A DNA stretch of 64,000 nucleotides from an uncultured Oscillospiraceae bacterium (GTDB lineage Bacteria; Bacillota; Clostridia; Oscillospirales; Oscillospiraceae): positions 8,681 through 72,680 of the forward strand of contig CAJUPW010000014.1 of NCBI GenBank assembly GCA_910588635.1, in the 5' to 3' direction. The stretch's first letter is position 1, and each line of letters begins with the position of its first letter. Below the pieces are notes generated by a model, which was not told the origin of the DNA, made no database searches, and was given only the letters and a program-made list of their open reading frames with translations. The position numbers were made by a program, and so were the translations under genes. Below, piece by piece: positions 1 to 10,453 of this stretch.

Positions 1-807
1 AACGGGGTGGAGTTTGATGTCCCCTTCGACATGGACTACGATGACCCCTATCAGGACCTGCACATCCACCAGAAGAAGGGCCTGCGTGTGCTGGACGGCC
101 AGGACGCCATGGAGGTCATCCGGTTCCGGAAGAGCAATGACGAGAGCGTGGTGCTGTATGACACGGGGCGCACCGAGATCCAGCGGAACTTTATGACAGC
201 CGTGCTGAAGAAGTGTCTCACTCCGGAGATTCTTCTCAAGCTGCCCACTTTGGTAGACATCTTCATGGACAACGTAGACACCGACCTGACTGTGGGCAAC
301 ATCCTGGCCTTTGCACAACTGGCCATCGGCATGGATGTGGAAAATGGGGTGAAATTTGTCCCCATGCCCTGCTACAACGTGATGTATGACAAAGCATCGC
401 TGGTCTGCGCCCAGGAGAAGGAGCTGCTGGCAATTCTCAATGACGGCATAAACCCCTATCTGGACGAAATCAAGTCCAGCGATTTGCAGCTGATGTACAA
501 AAAAAGCGGCGGCGGCTTCGGCGTGACCAACGGCACCCTGGCCGACCCGGCGGTGGCCAGCGTCCCTGTCACCCCCAAGCCGGCGAAGCCGGACGACCCG
601 GAGGAGCCCGACGACCCCGCGGTGACTGATCCGGAAAACCCCGGCGCCACCACCGACCCGGGCACTACAACGGATCCCGGAAACACCACCGATCCCGGAA
701 CTGCCACCGACCCTGGAAATATCGGGGATATTGACCCGGGCGTTGTTTTCCCCGACCCCTCTCCGGATATTCAGGGGGGTACGGTACCAGAACAGGCAGT
801 GGCGTGA
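1..807 (+). CDS. LytR-CpsA-Psr (LCP) family cell-wall ligase, 3' part
   Basis: The gene enters from the left edge, so only the last 268 codons are visible. LCP enzymes sit outside the membrane and transfer undecaprenyl-linked glycopolymers such as teichoic acid or capsule onto peptidoglycan. The visible part has the family's signature stretch around residues 25-65 (LHIHQKKGLRVLDG, VIRFRK, DTGRTEIQR), whose arginines bind the lipid pyrophosphate. After about residue 185 the chain turns into a low-complexity Pro/Asp/Thr tail with tandem DPG-type repeats (about residues 205-245), probably a wall-spanning or disordered linker. The catalytic N-terminus and membrane anchor lie outside the window. 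The next gene, rsfS, follows after 23 bases, so the two may be co-transcribed. Confidence 0.85.
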   Translation, partial: NGVEFDVPFDMDYDDPYQDLHIHQKKGLRVLDGQDAMEVIRFRKSNDESVVLYDTGRTEIQRNFMTAVLKKCLTPEILLKLPTLVDIFMDNVDTDLTVGNILAFAQLAIGMDVENGVKFVPMPCYNVMYDKASLVCAQEKELLAILNDGINPYLDEIKSSDLQLMYKKSGGGFGVTNGTLADPAVASVPVTPKPAKPDDPEEPDDPAVTDPENPGATTDPGTTTDPGNTTDPGTATDPGNIGDIDPGVVFPDPSPDIQGGTVPEQAVA

Positions 808-830
808 GAAAATAGAAAGGAGAAAACTGG

Positions 831-1190
831 ATGGAATCCTATGAACTGGCGGTCCTGCTGGCCAGAGCGCTGGACAGCAAAAAGGGCGGCAATATCAAGG
901 TGCTGAAAACGGAGGGGATTACCACCCTGGCCGATTACTTTGTTATCTGCACCGCCACCTCCAACACCCAGGTCAAAGCCATGTCCGACGCCTGTGAGGA
1001 GGCGGCGGAGAAAAACGATGAGCGGGTCCACCACATTGAGGGCCACCGCGGCGGCGCGTGGCTGCTGATGGACTTCTCGGCGGTGGTGGTTCACGTCTTT
1101 ACCGATGAGGCCCGGAAGTTCTATGACCTGGAACGGCTGTGGAGCGACGCGGAGGAGATCGACATAAGCAAGATTCTGACCCGGGAATAA
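831..1190 (+). CDS. rsfS: ribosomal silencing factor RsfS
   Basis: This 119-residue protein is a full-length RsfS/YbeB/Iojap homologue. RsfS binds ribosomal protein L14 on the 50S subunit and blocks joining with 30S, lowering translation during starvation. Recognisable family blocks are DYFVICTATSNTQV (about residues 35-48), HHIEGHRGGAWLLMDF (about 65-80) and VVVHVFTDEARKFYDLERLW near the end. The ATG at 831 is preceded by an AAAGGAG ribosome site. In many Firmicutes rsfS follows nadD, yqeK and an LCP gene, which agrees with the LCP gene just upstream. A strong hairpin terminator follows directly. Confidence 0.95.
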   Translation: MESYELAVLLARALDSKKGGNIKVLKTEGITTLADYFVICTATSNTQVKAMSDACEEAAEKNDERVHHIEGHRGGAWLLMDFSAVVVHVFTDEARKFYDLERLWSDAEEIDISKILTRE

Positions 1191-1196
1191 GAGAAG

Positions 1197-1230
1197 CCCC
1201 GGCGTCCTGATTGGGACGCCGGGGCCGCGT
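1197..1230. terminator. hairpin terminator between convergent rsfS and lipid kinase genes
   Basis: An 11-bp GC stem (CCCCGGCGTCC paired with GGACGCCGGGG, 6-base loop) is followed by CCGCGTTTT. It lies between the stop of rsfS and the stop of the convergent kinase gene, so it probably stops transcription mainly on the plus strand. Confidence 0.8.
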
Positions 1231-1231
1231 T

Positions 1232-2128
1232 TTACTCTCTGCGAATGATTTTCAATGATTTCTGACAGTTTTCCACATGGTTGACGGTCTGGCTGCCGCC
1301 GAACTCCCCGTCCACCGTCCAGGGGACGGGCTGGTCGCAGGTGAAGGTGAGCTTTCTGGCCTGGAGCTGAACCAGTGCCCCGGAGCGGTCCGCCGGGGAC
1401 AGATTCACCAGGGCCTGGAGTCCGTCGGCGAGGTCGGCCAGCTTGAGGGGCTTTTTGACCAGCAGGACCTCAAACAGCCCGTCGTCCAGCACCACCTGCT
1501 CCGCCTTGGGGGGCTTGAGCCCGCCGATAGACTGGGAGTTGCTCACCATGCCGAAGAAGAACTCATCCTCCAGGACCTGTCCGTCGTACTCCACCGTCAT
1601 GCGGTAGGGGGCGATGGTGGGCAGGGAGGCGATTCCGGCAAAGACGTAGGCCAGGTGGCCAAAGGTGTTTTTCAGCTCCTGCGGGGTGTCGTAGGCCACT
1701 TTGGTGAAAGCGCCGAAGGCGGCTACATAGATAAAGGGTTTTCCGTTGAGCCGGCCGGTGTCCATGGGGACGGGCACGCCGGTTCCGGCGGCCACCAGGG
1801 CGGCCTCCCGGGGCTTCCGGGGCAGGCGGAAGGTTGTGGCGCAGTCGTTGGTGGAGCCGAAGGGGATGTAGCCCAGGGGGGGCGGGTCCTTCAGGGCGGC
1901 GAGGCCAGCCGCCGCCTCGCTGAGGGTGCCGTCTCCGCCGGCGCAGACGATTCGGTCGAACTGAGGCCCCAGCTCCCGGACCACGCGGGCGGCGTCCCCC
2001 TTGCACTGGGTTGGGTAGGAGGTGGCGAGCCACCCGGCCTTGGTGAACACGTCCAAAACCGCGGACAGCGCTCCCTTTGCCTGTCCGGTGCCCGAGGTCG
2101 GGTTGTAAATAAAAAGAAGCCGGTTCAT
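1232..2128 (-). CDS. diacylglycerol kinase family lipid kinase (YegS/DgkB type)
   Basis: The product (298 aa) phosphorylates a lipid such as diacylglycerol with ATP at the cytoplasmic membrane face, recycling lipid released by lipoteichoic acid or lipid synthesis. It shows the DAGK catalytic domain: NPTSGTGQAKG at residues 8-18, the nucleotide loop GGDGTLSEAAAGL near residues 65-77, and PFGSTNDCA further on. The start was set at ATG 2128 because it has a GGAGGGCC ribosome site and reads MNRLLFIYNPTSG, as in the family. A longer reading frame would run into the promoter at 2166-2193. It converges on rsfS and is divergent from azlCD. Exact substrate is not evident from sequence. Confidence 0.9.
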   Translation of the reverse strand: MNRLLFIYNPTSGTGQAKGALSAVLDVFTKAGWLATSYPTQCKGDAARVVRELGPQFDRIVCAGGDGTLSEAAAGLAALKDPPPLGYIPFGSTNDCATTFRLPRKPREAALVAAGTGVPVPMDTGRLNGKPFIYVAAFGAFTKVAYDTPQELKNTFGHLAYVFAGIASLPTIAPYRMTVEYDGQVLEDEFFFGMVSNSQSIGGLKPPKAEQVVLDDGLFEVLLVKKPLKLADLADGLQALVNLSPADRSGALVQLQARKLTFTCDQPVPWTVDGEFGGSQTVNHVENCQKSLKIIRRE

Positions 2129-2165
2129 AAAAAGGCCCTCCGGGAATGAGAAGATATTGATACAT

Positions 2166-2193
2166 ATTATAATTGGCCCCATGGAAAAATCAA
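2166..2193 (-). promoter_or_regulatory. sigma-A promoter of the lipid kinase gene
   Basis: Read on the minus strand: TTGATT, 16-base spacer, TATAAT. It places the transcript start near 2159 and supports the kinase start at 2128. Confidence 0.65.
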
Positions 2194-2240
2194 GATGGTC
2201 CGGAAAACTTTATTTCTTCTTAACGGATGGCTGGGAGGGG

Positions 2241-2269
2241 TTGCGCCGAGAGGAAAAAGCGAGTAAAAT
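2241..2269 (+). promoter_or_regulatory. probable promoter of azlCD
   Basis: TTGCGC (2241-2246), 17-base spacer, TAAAAT (2264-2269), 35 bases before the azlC start at 2304. The -35 box is weak. Confidence 0.5.
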
Positions 2270-2303
2270 AAGGGGAAACTGTTTGTCGAGGTGTACATCC
2301 GCT

Positions 2304-3017
2304 ATGAACCGAAAGACCCTGGCCGCCGCCTTCCCCCTCACCGTGCCCGTGCTCATGGGCTACCTGGCCATCGGAATGGCCTTCGGACTGATGCTCCAGT
2401 CCATCGGCTATGGGGTGGGCTGGGCTCTGCTGATGAGCGTGGTTATCTACGCCGGCTCCGGACAGTATCTGGGGGTGTCTCTGCTGGCGGTGGGGGCCCC
2501 CCTGACCCAGGTGGCCTTCCTTACCCTGATGGTCAACTTCCGCCATCTGGTCTACGGCCTGTCCATGCTGGAAAAATTCCGGGGGATGGGAGCGCGGAAG
2601 CTCTATATGATCTTTTCCCTCACCGACGAGACCTATGCGCTGCTCTCCTCCGCTCAGGCCCCGAAGGGGGTGGAGGAGCACGACTTTTTCTTTGCCGTGG
2701 CCCTGCTGGATCACAGCTACTGGGTATTGGGATCGGTGATCGGTTCCCTGCTGGGCTCCGCCCTGGGCTTCGACACCACGGGGGTGGACTTTGCCATGAC
2801 CGCCCTGTTCCTGGTGATCGCCGTGGGCCAGTGGAGGGCCGCCGGCAGTCATATCCCCGCGCTGCTGGGGGGCGCGGCCACTCTGGTCAGCCTGCTGCTG
2901 GTGGGGGCGGAGGACATGCTCCTGCCCGCCCTGGCCATCATCGTGATCGCCCTGACGCTGCTCCGGCCCCGGCTGGAGGAAAAACATCTGAGAGAGGAGG
3001 GAACACCATGCCCCTGA
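2304..3017 (+). CDS. azlC: AzlC family branched-chain amino acid exporter, large subunit
   Basis: This 237-residue polytopic membrane protein is the large subunit of the AzlCD exporter, which moves branched-chain amino acids (and toxic analogues) out of the cell. It carries the AzlC signature: PVLMGYLAIGMAFG near the N-terminus, YAGSGQY at about residues 50-56, and NFRHLVYGLS at about 81-90, with several hydrophobic segments to the end. The start at ATG 2304 is chosen because MNRKTLAAAFP matches the family start and a GAGGTG ribosome site lies 10 bases upstream. The reading frame is open further upstream but that part is not family-like. Its last codons overlap azlD by 10 bases, indicating translational coupling. 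Confidence 0.9.
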   Translation: MNRKTLAAAFPLTVPVLMGYLAIGMAFGLMLQSIGYGVGWALLMSVVIYAGSGQYLGVSLLAVGAPLTQVAFLTLMVNFRHLVYGLSMLEKFRGMGARKLYMIFSLTDETYALLSSAQAPKGVEEHDFFFAVALLDHSYWVLGSVIGSLLGSALGFDTTGVDFAMTALFLVIAVGQWRAAGSHIPALLGGAATLVSLLLVGAEDMLLPALAIIVIALTLLRPRLEEKHLREEGTPCP

Positions 3018-3343
3018 CTCCGGTACAGACCCTGGCCTCCATCGCCGTGATGTCCGTGGTGACCTTCCTCACCCGGGCGCTGCCCTTCCTTCTCTTTGAC
3101 CGGGGAGACCATCCGCCAAAAATCGTCCTTTATCTGGGCCATGTCCTGCCCCCGGCGGTGATTGCCATGCTCATTGTCTACTGCCTCAAGGGGGTCACGT
3201 TTACCACCCTTGGGGGCTGGCTCCCGCCCCTCATCGCCGGGCTGGCGGCGGTGCTGCTCCATATCTGGAAGGGCAACGACCTGCTGTCCATCTTCGGCGC
3301 CACGGTATTTTACATGGTGCTGGTCCAGGGGGTGTTTGCCTGA
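3008..3343 (+). CDS. azlD: AzlD family branched-chain amino acid exporter, small subunit
   Basis: The 111-residue product is the small membrane subunit that works with AzlC in amino acid export. Three to four hydrophobic helices are visible, with the family stretch TFLTRALPFLLF at about residues 18-29 and GHVLPPAVIAML at about 43-54. The ATG at 3008 lies inside the end of azlC and is preceded by the ribosome site GAGAGGAGG. The gene ends directly against the next reading frame (stop TGA then ATG with no gap), so azlC, azlD and the short-chain reductase form one operon. Confidence 0.9.
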   Translation: MPLTPVQTLASIAVMSVVTFLTRALPFLLFDRGDHPPKIVLYLGHVLPPAVIAMLIVYCLKGVTFTTLGGWLPPLIAGLAAVLLHIWKGNDLLSIFGATVFYMVLVQGVFA

Positions 3344-4081
3344 ATGGCTGGCCGTGTTTTGATTACCGGCGCCTCCCGGGGCATCGGGGCTGCGGCCGCC
3401 CGGCTGTTTGCACGGGAGGGCTGGGACGTGGCCATCAACTACAATTCCAGCCGGGAAGCGGCCCGGAGGCTGGCCGCGGAGCTGTCCGGCCTGGAGGTGC
3501 GGGCCGTCCCGATCCGGGCGGACGTGTCTGACCCGGAGCAGGCGGAGGGGCTGGTCCGGGAGGCGGAATTTTCTTTGGGCGGCCTGGACTGCGTGGTCTG
3601 CAACGCGGGGATTGCCTTGCCCCAGCAGCTTCTCACCGACACCAAAGTGGAACAGTGGCGGCGGCTGATGTCGGCTGACCTGGACGGCATGTTTTATGTG
3701 CTCAAGGCCGCCATCCCCGGTCTGGTCCGGCAGAAGCGGGGGGCCATCGTGACGGTGTCCTCTATGTGGGGCCTTACCGGCGGCTCCTGCGAGGCCGCCT
3801 ACTCCGCCGCCAAGGCGGGGGTGATCGGGCTGACGAAGGCTCTGGCCAAGGAGCTGGGCCCGTCCAATATCCGGGTGAACTGCGTGGCCCCGGGGGTGGT
3901 CGCCACCGATATGAACGGCCATCTCACCCCCCAGGACCTGGCCGCCCTGGAGGAGGAGACCCCTTTGGGCCGCATCGGCGCGCCGGAGGAGGCGGCCCAG
4001 GCGGTAGTCTTCCTGGCCTCGGACCGGGCCTCCTTCATCACCGGCCAGGTGCTGAATGTGGACGGGGGCATGGTGATTTAA
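3344..4081 (+). CDS. SDR family NAD(P)-dependent oxidoreductase (FabG-like)
   Basis: This 245-residue cytoplasmic enzyme is a classical short-chain dehydrogenase/reductase. The cofactor motif TGASRGIG is at residues 9-16, NAG at 87-89, catalytic Ser at 139-140, and Tyr153-x3-Lys157 in AAYSAAKAG. The C-terminal stretch GQVLNVDGGMVI is typical of 3-oxoacyl-ACP reductase (FabG). It is not inside a fatty acid synthesis cluster here; instead it starts immediately at the stop codon of azlD. It is therefore either a second FabG or a reductase for another keto substrate. The residues needed for activity are all present, but the substrate cannot be read from the sequence. Confidence 0.85.
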   Translation: MAGRVLITGASRGIGAAAARLFAREGWDVAINYNSSREAARRLAAELSGLEVRAVPIRADVSDPEQAEGLVREAEFSLGGLDCVVCNAGIALPQQLLTDTKVEQWRRLMSADLDGMFYVLKAAIPGLVRQKRGAIVTVSSMWGLTGGSCEAAYSAAKAGVIGLTKALAKELGPSNIRVNCVAPGVVATDMNGHLTPQDLAALEEETPLGRIGAPEEAAQAVVFLASDRASFITGQVLNVDGGMVI

Positions 4082-4125
4082 GAAAAGTTTTGTCGAATTT
4101 TAATATTTAAGAGGACGATTTGCGG

Positions 4126-4154
4126 TTGTAAAACCGATAAAAACTTGATATAAT
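4126..4154 (+). promoter_or_regulatory. sigma-A promoter of the DUF4015 protein gene
   Basis: TTGTAA (4126-4131), 17-base spacer, TATAAT (4149-4154), about 57 bases before the start at 4211. Confidence 0.7.
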
Positions 4155-4210
4155 AAATCGCTTCCACAATTGTGCGAGCCAGAATTTTCCAAAATGCGGG
4201 GAGTGAGAGT

Positions 4211-5332
4211 ATGGGCCGCGCCAATAAAGACGTTGGCGGCTACCGGGGCCGCAGAACGGCAACAGACGTTTTAAAACTGATCGCCATCATTCTGGGCGTG
4301 CTGGTGGTCCTGGCGGTGGCCGGGATGCTCTATCTCCAGAAATACATGGTGTACACCGACGAGGGGGTCAAGCTGGAGCTGCCCCCCTTCCTCCAGATGC
4401 TCCGGGGGGAGGGCTCCTCTGAGGAGCCGGGCGGCTCCGCCTCCCTTCCCGACCCGGGCAGCGTCAGCGTGGTGGTGGACCCGGACGGCAGCGCCTCGGA
4501 GCCCCAGCAGCCCGATGAAAAGGAGCCGGCCAGCTTTGCCCTGGCCCTCCCGGTGAGCGACGTGGTGAGCGGTACCGCCGCCGCCAAGCTGGAGGAGGCG
4601 GGGGCGGACGAGCTGATTCTGGCCGTGAAGACCCAGGACGGCAAGCTGGCATGGCTTTCGGGGCAAGGGGCGGCCGAGCGCTCCAGGGTCAACGGCAGCC
4701 AGGAGACCACGGAGGCGATCCGGCAGTGGAATCAGGGGGAGGTATATACCATCGCCCGGGTGTGCTGCTTCCGAGACGACAGCGCCCCCTATTACAACAA
4801 CGCCATGGCCTTGCGTCAGGGGAACGGCAACTGGCGGGACGAGTTGGGCCTGCGGTGGCTCAGTCCCGCCAACGACAGGTCTCAGGCCTATATCGCCGGC
4901 CTGTGCGGCGAGCTGGCCGGACTGGGCTTTGACGAGATCGTGCTGGAGGACTTTTCTTTCCCCGTTCGGGGGAAGGTAGACCGCATCAACAGGGGAGACA
5001 GCTACGACCCCGCCCGGTTTCACGACGAGCTGGAGGACCTCCTTGCCCAGGTACAGAAGGCGGCGGAGCCCTACGGCACGAAAATTTCCTTGCGGGTGGA
5101 GCGGGACACCCTGGCCGGGGCGGAGAGCCTCAGCGGGGTGACGCCCCGGCTTCTGGAGAAATACGCCGCCCGAATCTGGGTGGAGGACGACGGCCTGACC
5201 CCCGCCCCCCAGGACCTGCTGGAGCCGGCGGGAATTTCCGGCGGACCGGACCGGCTGGTGTCTGTCACGGCCGCCTACGCGGAGGACAGCCCCGTGGCCC
5301 AGGCTGTGCTGTTTCCGGCGGAGCAATCATAA
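4211..5332 (+). CDS. membrane-anchored putative glycoside hydrolase (DUF4015/COG1306-like)
   Basis: The 373-residue product has a basic N-terminus, one membrane helix (about residues 22-45), a Pro/Ser/Glu-rich linker (about 70-115) and an extracellular domain resembling DUF4015 putative glycosyl hydrolases, a TIM-barrel family. Family-like landmarks are TIARVCCFRDD (about residues 180-190), NWRDELGLRWLSP (about 207-219) and GLGFDEIVLEDFSFP (about 237-251), where the family usually has a catalytic Asp in a DYVRFP-type strand. The ATG at 4211 follows GGGGAGTGAGAG. The substrate is unknown; a surface polysaccharide or peptidoglycan is plausible. It stands alone between a promoter and a terminator. 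Confidence 0.7.
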   Translation: MGRANKDVGGYRGRRTATDVLKLIAIILGVLVVLAVAGMLYLQKYMVYTDEGVKLELPPFLQMLRGEGSSEEPGGSASLPDPGSVSVVVDPDGSASEPQQPDEKEPASFALALPVSDVVSGTAAAKLEEAGADELILAVKTQDGKLAWLSGQGAAERSRVNGSQETTEAIRQWNQGEVYTIARVCCFRDDSAPYYNNAMALRQGNGNWRDELGLRWLSPANDRSQAYIAGLCGELAGLGFDEIVLEDFSFPVRGKVDRINRGDSYDPARFHDELEDLLAQVQKAAEPYGTKISLRVERDTLAGAESLSGVTPRLLEKYAARIWVEDDGLTPAPQDLLEPAGISGGPDRLVSVTAAYAEDSPVAQAVLFPAEQS

Positions 5333-5340
5333 TTCAGGCG

Positions 5341-5374
5341 CCGCCCGGCCGCTTTCGCGGTCGGGCGGTATTTT
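5341..5374 (+). terminator. intrinsic terminator after the DUF4015 gene
   Basis: A 12-bp stem (CCGCCCGGCCGC with GCGGTCGGGCGG, loop TTTC) followed by TATTTT. Confidence 0.85.
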
Positions 5375-5447
5375 GGCAGAGAGGGAAAAATGCCAAAAAA
5401 TCAGTCAAATCAGGGGAAGTGCCCACCAAATATGGAGGAAAAAGGCC

Positions 5448-5476
5448 TTGATTTTTTGAAAAAAATTTACTACAAT
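5448..5476 (+). promoter_or_regulatory. sigma-A promoter of the V-ATPase operon
   Basis: TTGATT (5448-5453), 17-base spacer, TACAAT (5471-5476) in an AT-rich stretch, about 50 bases before the first ATPase gene at 5528. No other clear promoter was seen inside the operon, so it probably drives all nine genes. Confidence 0.8.
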
Positions 5477-5527
5477 AATACAGTAGCAAATATCTCCATT
5501 TTTGCATCCGAAAAAGGTGGTGAAAAC

Positions 5528-5841
5528 ATGGCATTGGAAGCTATCCAGACGGTGACCCAGGCCGAGGCAAGGGCCAAGGCGGACCGGGAGGCCGCGGCGG
5601 CTCAGGCCAAGCAGCGTCTGACCGACGTCCAGCGGGAGGCCAAGCAGACGGTGGAACAGGCCCGACAGAAGGCCCGAGAGGAGGCCCGTCAGATGATGGC
5701 CCAGGCGGAAGAAAAGGCCGCCCAGGCTACCCGGGAGGCGCTGGAACAGGCCGGTCAGGACTGTGAGGCGCTGAAGCAGAGGGCCCGGGGGCGGCTGGAG
5801 CAGGCCGCGCAGCTCATTGTTGGAAGGGTCGTGGAACGGTA

Positions 5842-5842
<1 letters not shown>
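5528..5842 (+). CDS. V-type ATPase subunit H/G-like stalk protein
   Basis: This 104-residue protein is almost entirely an Ala/Glu/Gln/Arg-rich coiled coil with right-handed-type repeats, as expected for the small peripheral stalk subunit (AhaH / NtpF type) that pairs with subunit E. The start at ATG 5528 has an AAAGGTGG ribosome site; the frame is open upstream but overlaps the promoter. Its stop codon shares a base with the start of subunit I (TAATG), so the two are translationally coupled. Being first in the operon next to the stalk-binding subunit I fits this role. Sequence alone is low-complexity, so assignment leans on position. Confidence 0.75.
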
Positions 5843-8329
<2,487 letters not shown>

Positions 8330-8343
8330 GGCGGGAGACTGCT

Positions 8344-9033
8344 ATGGAAGGAATCGAAAAAATCACTGCCAAGATTGCCCAGGACGCCCAAGCTGAGATT
8401 GGCAGGCTGACGGCTGAGACCGATGAGAAGGTGCAGGCTGTCCGGGCCAACGCCGAGCATCAGGCCCAGCAGGAGGCCAACGAGATTGTGGAAAAGGGCC
8501 GTATGGCCGCCAGCGAGCGGCTGGAGCGGCTCCAGTCTGCCGCCCAGATGGAGCGGCGCAAGCTGGAGCTGGCCGCTAAGCAGGAGGTGCTGGGCGAGGC
8601 TTTCAACATGGCTCTGGAGAAGCTTTGTACCTTGCCCGAGCAGGAGTACATCGCCTTGCTGACTAAGCTGGCCCTGGAGGCGTCCTCCTCCGGCAAGGAG
8701 CGGATCATCTTCTCCCAGAAGGACCGGAACACTGTGGGCAAGCAGGTGGTCATTGCCGCAAATGAGGCTCTGGTGAAGGAGCGCGCTCCCAGCTTGCCCG
8801 AGGAGGTCGCCAAGAGCAAGGTGGGCGCCCTTGTGGATAAGCTGGTCCACAACACCACCGCTGTGGTCACCGGCGCGGGGATGCTCACTCTGTCCGAGGA
8901 GACCCGGGACATCAGGGGCGGCTTCATCATGGTGGACGGCGACGTGGAGATTAACTGCGCCTTTGAGACCCTGGTGCGGCTCCAGAGGGAGCAGATGGAG
9001 AAGAAGGTCGCCGACGTACTGTTTGAATCGTAA
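8344..9033 (+). CDS. atpE: V-type ATP synthase subunit E
   Basis: This 229-residue cytoplasmic protein forms the peripheral stalk with the H/G-like subunit. The first 100 residues are a long charged helix (EIGRLTAETDEKVQAV and following), and the C-terminal part (about 110-229) is the globular domain that holds the top of subunit B. It ends with the family-like stretch GGFIMVDGDVEINCAFETLV. The gene lies 14 bases behind the K gene and uses an ATG with a GCGGGAG ribosome site. Length is close to the family norm of about 200 residues. Confidence 0.9.
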   Translation: MEGIEKITAKIAQDAQAEIGRLTAETDEKVQAVRANAEHQAQQEANEIVEKGRMAASERLERLQSAAQMERRKLELAAKQEVLGEAFNMALEKLCTLPEQEYIALLTKLALEASSSGKERIIFSQKDRNTVGKQVVIAANEALVKERAPSLPEEVAKSKVGALVDKLVHNTTAVVTGAGMLTLSEETRDIRGGFIMVDGDVEINCAFETLVRLQREQMEKKVADVLFES

Positions 9034-9050
9034 GGAAGGGGGCATCACTT

Positions 9051-10034
9051 TTGTCCCACCGCAAAAAAGATACGGACTATCTGGCCATCTCCGCCCGCAT
9101 CAGGGCTATGGAGAACAGACTTCTCACCCGGGAGCGGATGGACCGGATGATCGAGGCCCGGGATGACGGCGAGGCCATGAAGAGCCTGGCCGAGTGCGGC
9201 TATGCCGAGGGACCTCTGGACGCCGTTCTGGCTCAGGCTCGCGCTGAGGTATTCAAGGACATGGAGCAAGGCGCGCCCGACCCCCGGCTGGTGGAGGTCT
9301 TTCAGATCAAGTATGACTACCACAACGCCAAGACCATTCTGAAGGCCCAGGCGCAGGGGGTTGATCCGGAGCGGCTGCTGCTGGCCGGCGGCCGCTGCGA
9401 CCCCGCCGCCCTGTGGGACGGCTGGAAGCGGGAGGCCCTCACCGGGACCTCCGAGGCTTTCAAAAAGGCCATGGAACAGGCGCGGGCCGCTCTGGCTGAC
9501 GGGGGCGACCCCCAGCAGGCCGACCTGATTCTGGACAGGGCCTGCTACAGTGAGATGGCCGGGCTGGCCAAGGAGCTGGAGAGTCCCTTCCTCCAGGGCT
9601 ATGTCCGCCTGTCGGTGGACGTGGCCAACCTGCGGGCCGCCGTCCGTGTGGCCCGCATGGGCCGGGAGGGCGAGTTCCTGCGCCAGGTGCTGCTGCCCGG
9701 GGGCAATGTGTCCGAACAGGCCATCGCCGCCGCCCGGGGGGACGCTCTGGGCGAGGTGTTCCGGTCCGGGCCCCTGGCCCAGGCCGCCGCTCTTGGGGCC
9801 AGACTGGCCCAGCCGGGCGGGGAGTCCCTCACCGCTTTCGAGCGGGAGTGCGACAACGCCCTCACCGCCTATCTGGCCGCCGCCCGCCGCGTCCCCTTCG
9901 GGGAGGAGACGGTCATCGGCTATCTGTACGCCAAAGAGCAGGAGTTCACCGCCATCCGGGCAATCTTCGCCGGACGGGCGGCGGGGCTGGATGGAGACAC
10001 CATCCGTGCCCGGCTCCGGGAAACCTATGTGTAA
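9051..10034 (+). CDS. atpC: V-type ATP synthase subunit C
   Basis: The 327-residue, all-helical product is the funnel-shaped subunit (d-type) that sits on the K ring and couples it to the central shaft. Family features are DYLAISARIRAMENRLLTRE near the N-terminus, YHNAKTILKA (about residue 90) and EEFTAIRAIFAGR-like stretch near the end (KEQEFTAIR, about 300). The start is a TTG at 9051 with a strong AAGGAAGGGGG site; the next ATG would cut off conserved N-terminal residues. It follows subunit E by 17 bases and precedes subunit F by 13. Confidence 0.9.
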   Translation: MSHRKKDTDYLAISARIRAMENRLLTRERMDRMIEARDDGEAMKSLAECGYAEGPLDAVLAQARAEVFKDMEQGAPDPRLVEVFQIKYDYHNAKTILKAQAQGVDPERLLLAGGRCDPAALWDGWKREALTGTSEAFKKAMEQARAALADGGDPQQADLILDRACYSEMAGLAKELESPFLQGYVRLSVDVANLRAAVRVARMGREGEFLRQVLLPGGNVSEQAIAAARGDALGEVFRSGPLAQAAALGARLAQPGGESLTAFERECDNALTAYLAAARRVPFGEETVIGYLYAKEQEFTAIRAIFAGRAAGLDGDTIRARLRETYV

Positions 10035-10047
10035 GGGGGTAGGGTAG

Positions 10048-10356
10048 ATGTATAAAATTGCCGTCATGGGCGACAAGGACAGCGTTCTGGGCTTCAAGGC
10101 CCTGGGGCTGGAGGTCTGCCCGGCAAGCACCCCCGAGGAGGGCCGGGAGGCGCTCCACCGCATGGCAAAGGAAAATTACGCCATCATCTATATGACCGAG
10201 CAGCTGGCCGCCCAGCTCCCCCAGGAGATCGCCCGGTATAAGGACGCCCTCACCCCCGCCATCATCCTGATCCCAGGCAAGGAGGGCTCTCTGGGCATCG
10301 GCATGGCCAACGTCAAGACCGCCGTGGAACGGGCGGTCGGAGCGGATATACTGTAA
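10048..10356 (+). CDS. atpF: V-type ATP synthase subunit F
   Basis: This 102-residue protein is the small shaft subunit that binds subunit D and regulates the rotor. The N-terminus [18 protein letters not shown] is diagnostic of the family, followed by a Rossmann-like alpha/beta domain and a C-terminal helix. Start ATG 10048 follows GGGGGTAGGG. The 97 bases between this gene and subunit A contain a palindromic repeat (10363-10417) rather than the short gaps seen elsewhere in the operon. Confidence 0.92.
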   Translation: MYKIAVMGDKDSVLGFKALGLEVCPASTPEEGREALHRMAKENYAIIYMTEQLAAQLPQEIARYKDALTPAIILIPGKEGSLGIGMANVKTAVERAVGADIL

Positions 10357-10362
10357 TCTGTG

Positions 10363-10417
10363 TGTAGGGGCCGCCGCCCTCGGCGGCCCACGGGCGGCCC
10401 AGGGGGGCCGCCCCTAC
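10363..10417. repeat. dispersed palindromic repeat, family 1, copy A
   Basis: A 55-bp GC-rich element with terminal inverted repeats TGTAGGGGCC / CCCCTACA and internal CGCCCTCGGCGGCCC. It sits inside the ATPase operon between subunits F and A. A second copy is at 32930-33012. It can fold into a long hairpin and may modulate mRNA stability or be a miniature mobile element. Confidence 0.8.
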
Positions 10418-10453
10418 AGGAAAAATCACCCAGAAAGAAGGTTTGCAAAGCCT

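Noticed and set aside
655..725. CRISPR-like or tandem DNA repeat
   Set aside because: It is the coding repeat of the DPG-type tail in the LCP protein; units are short, degenerate and in frame.
1277..2149. Plus-strand frame opposite the lipid kinase
   Set aside because: Gly/Val-rich shadow; the minus-strand kinase has catalytic motifs, promoter and ribosome site.
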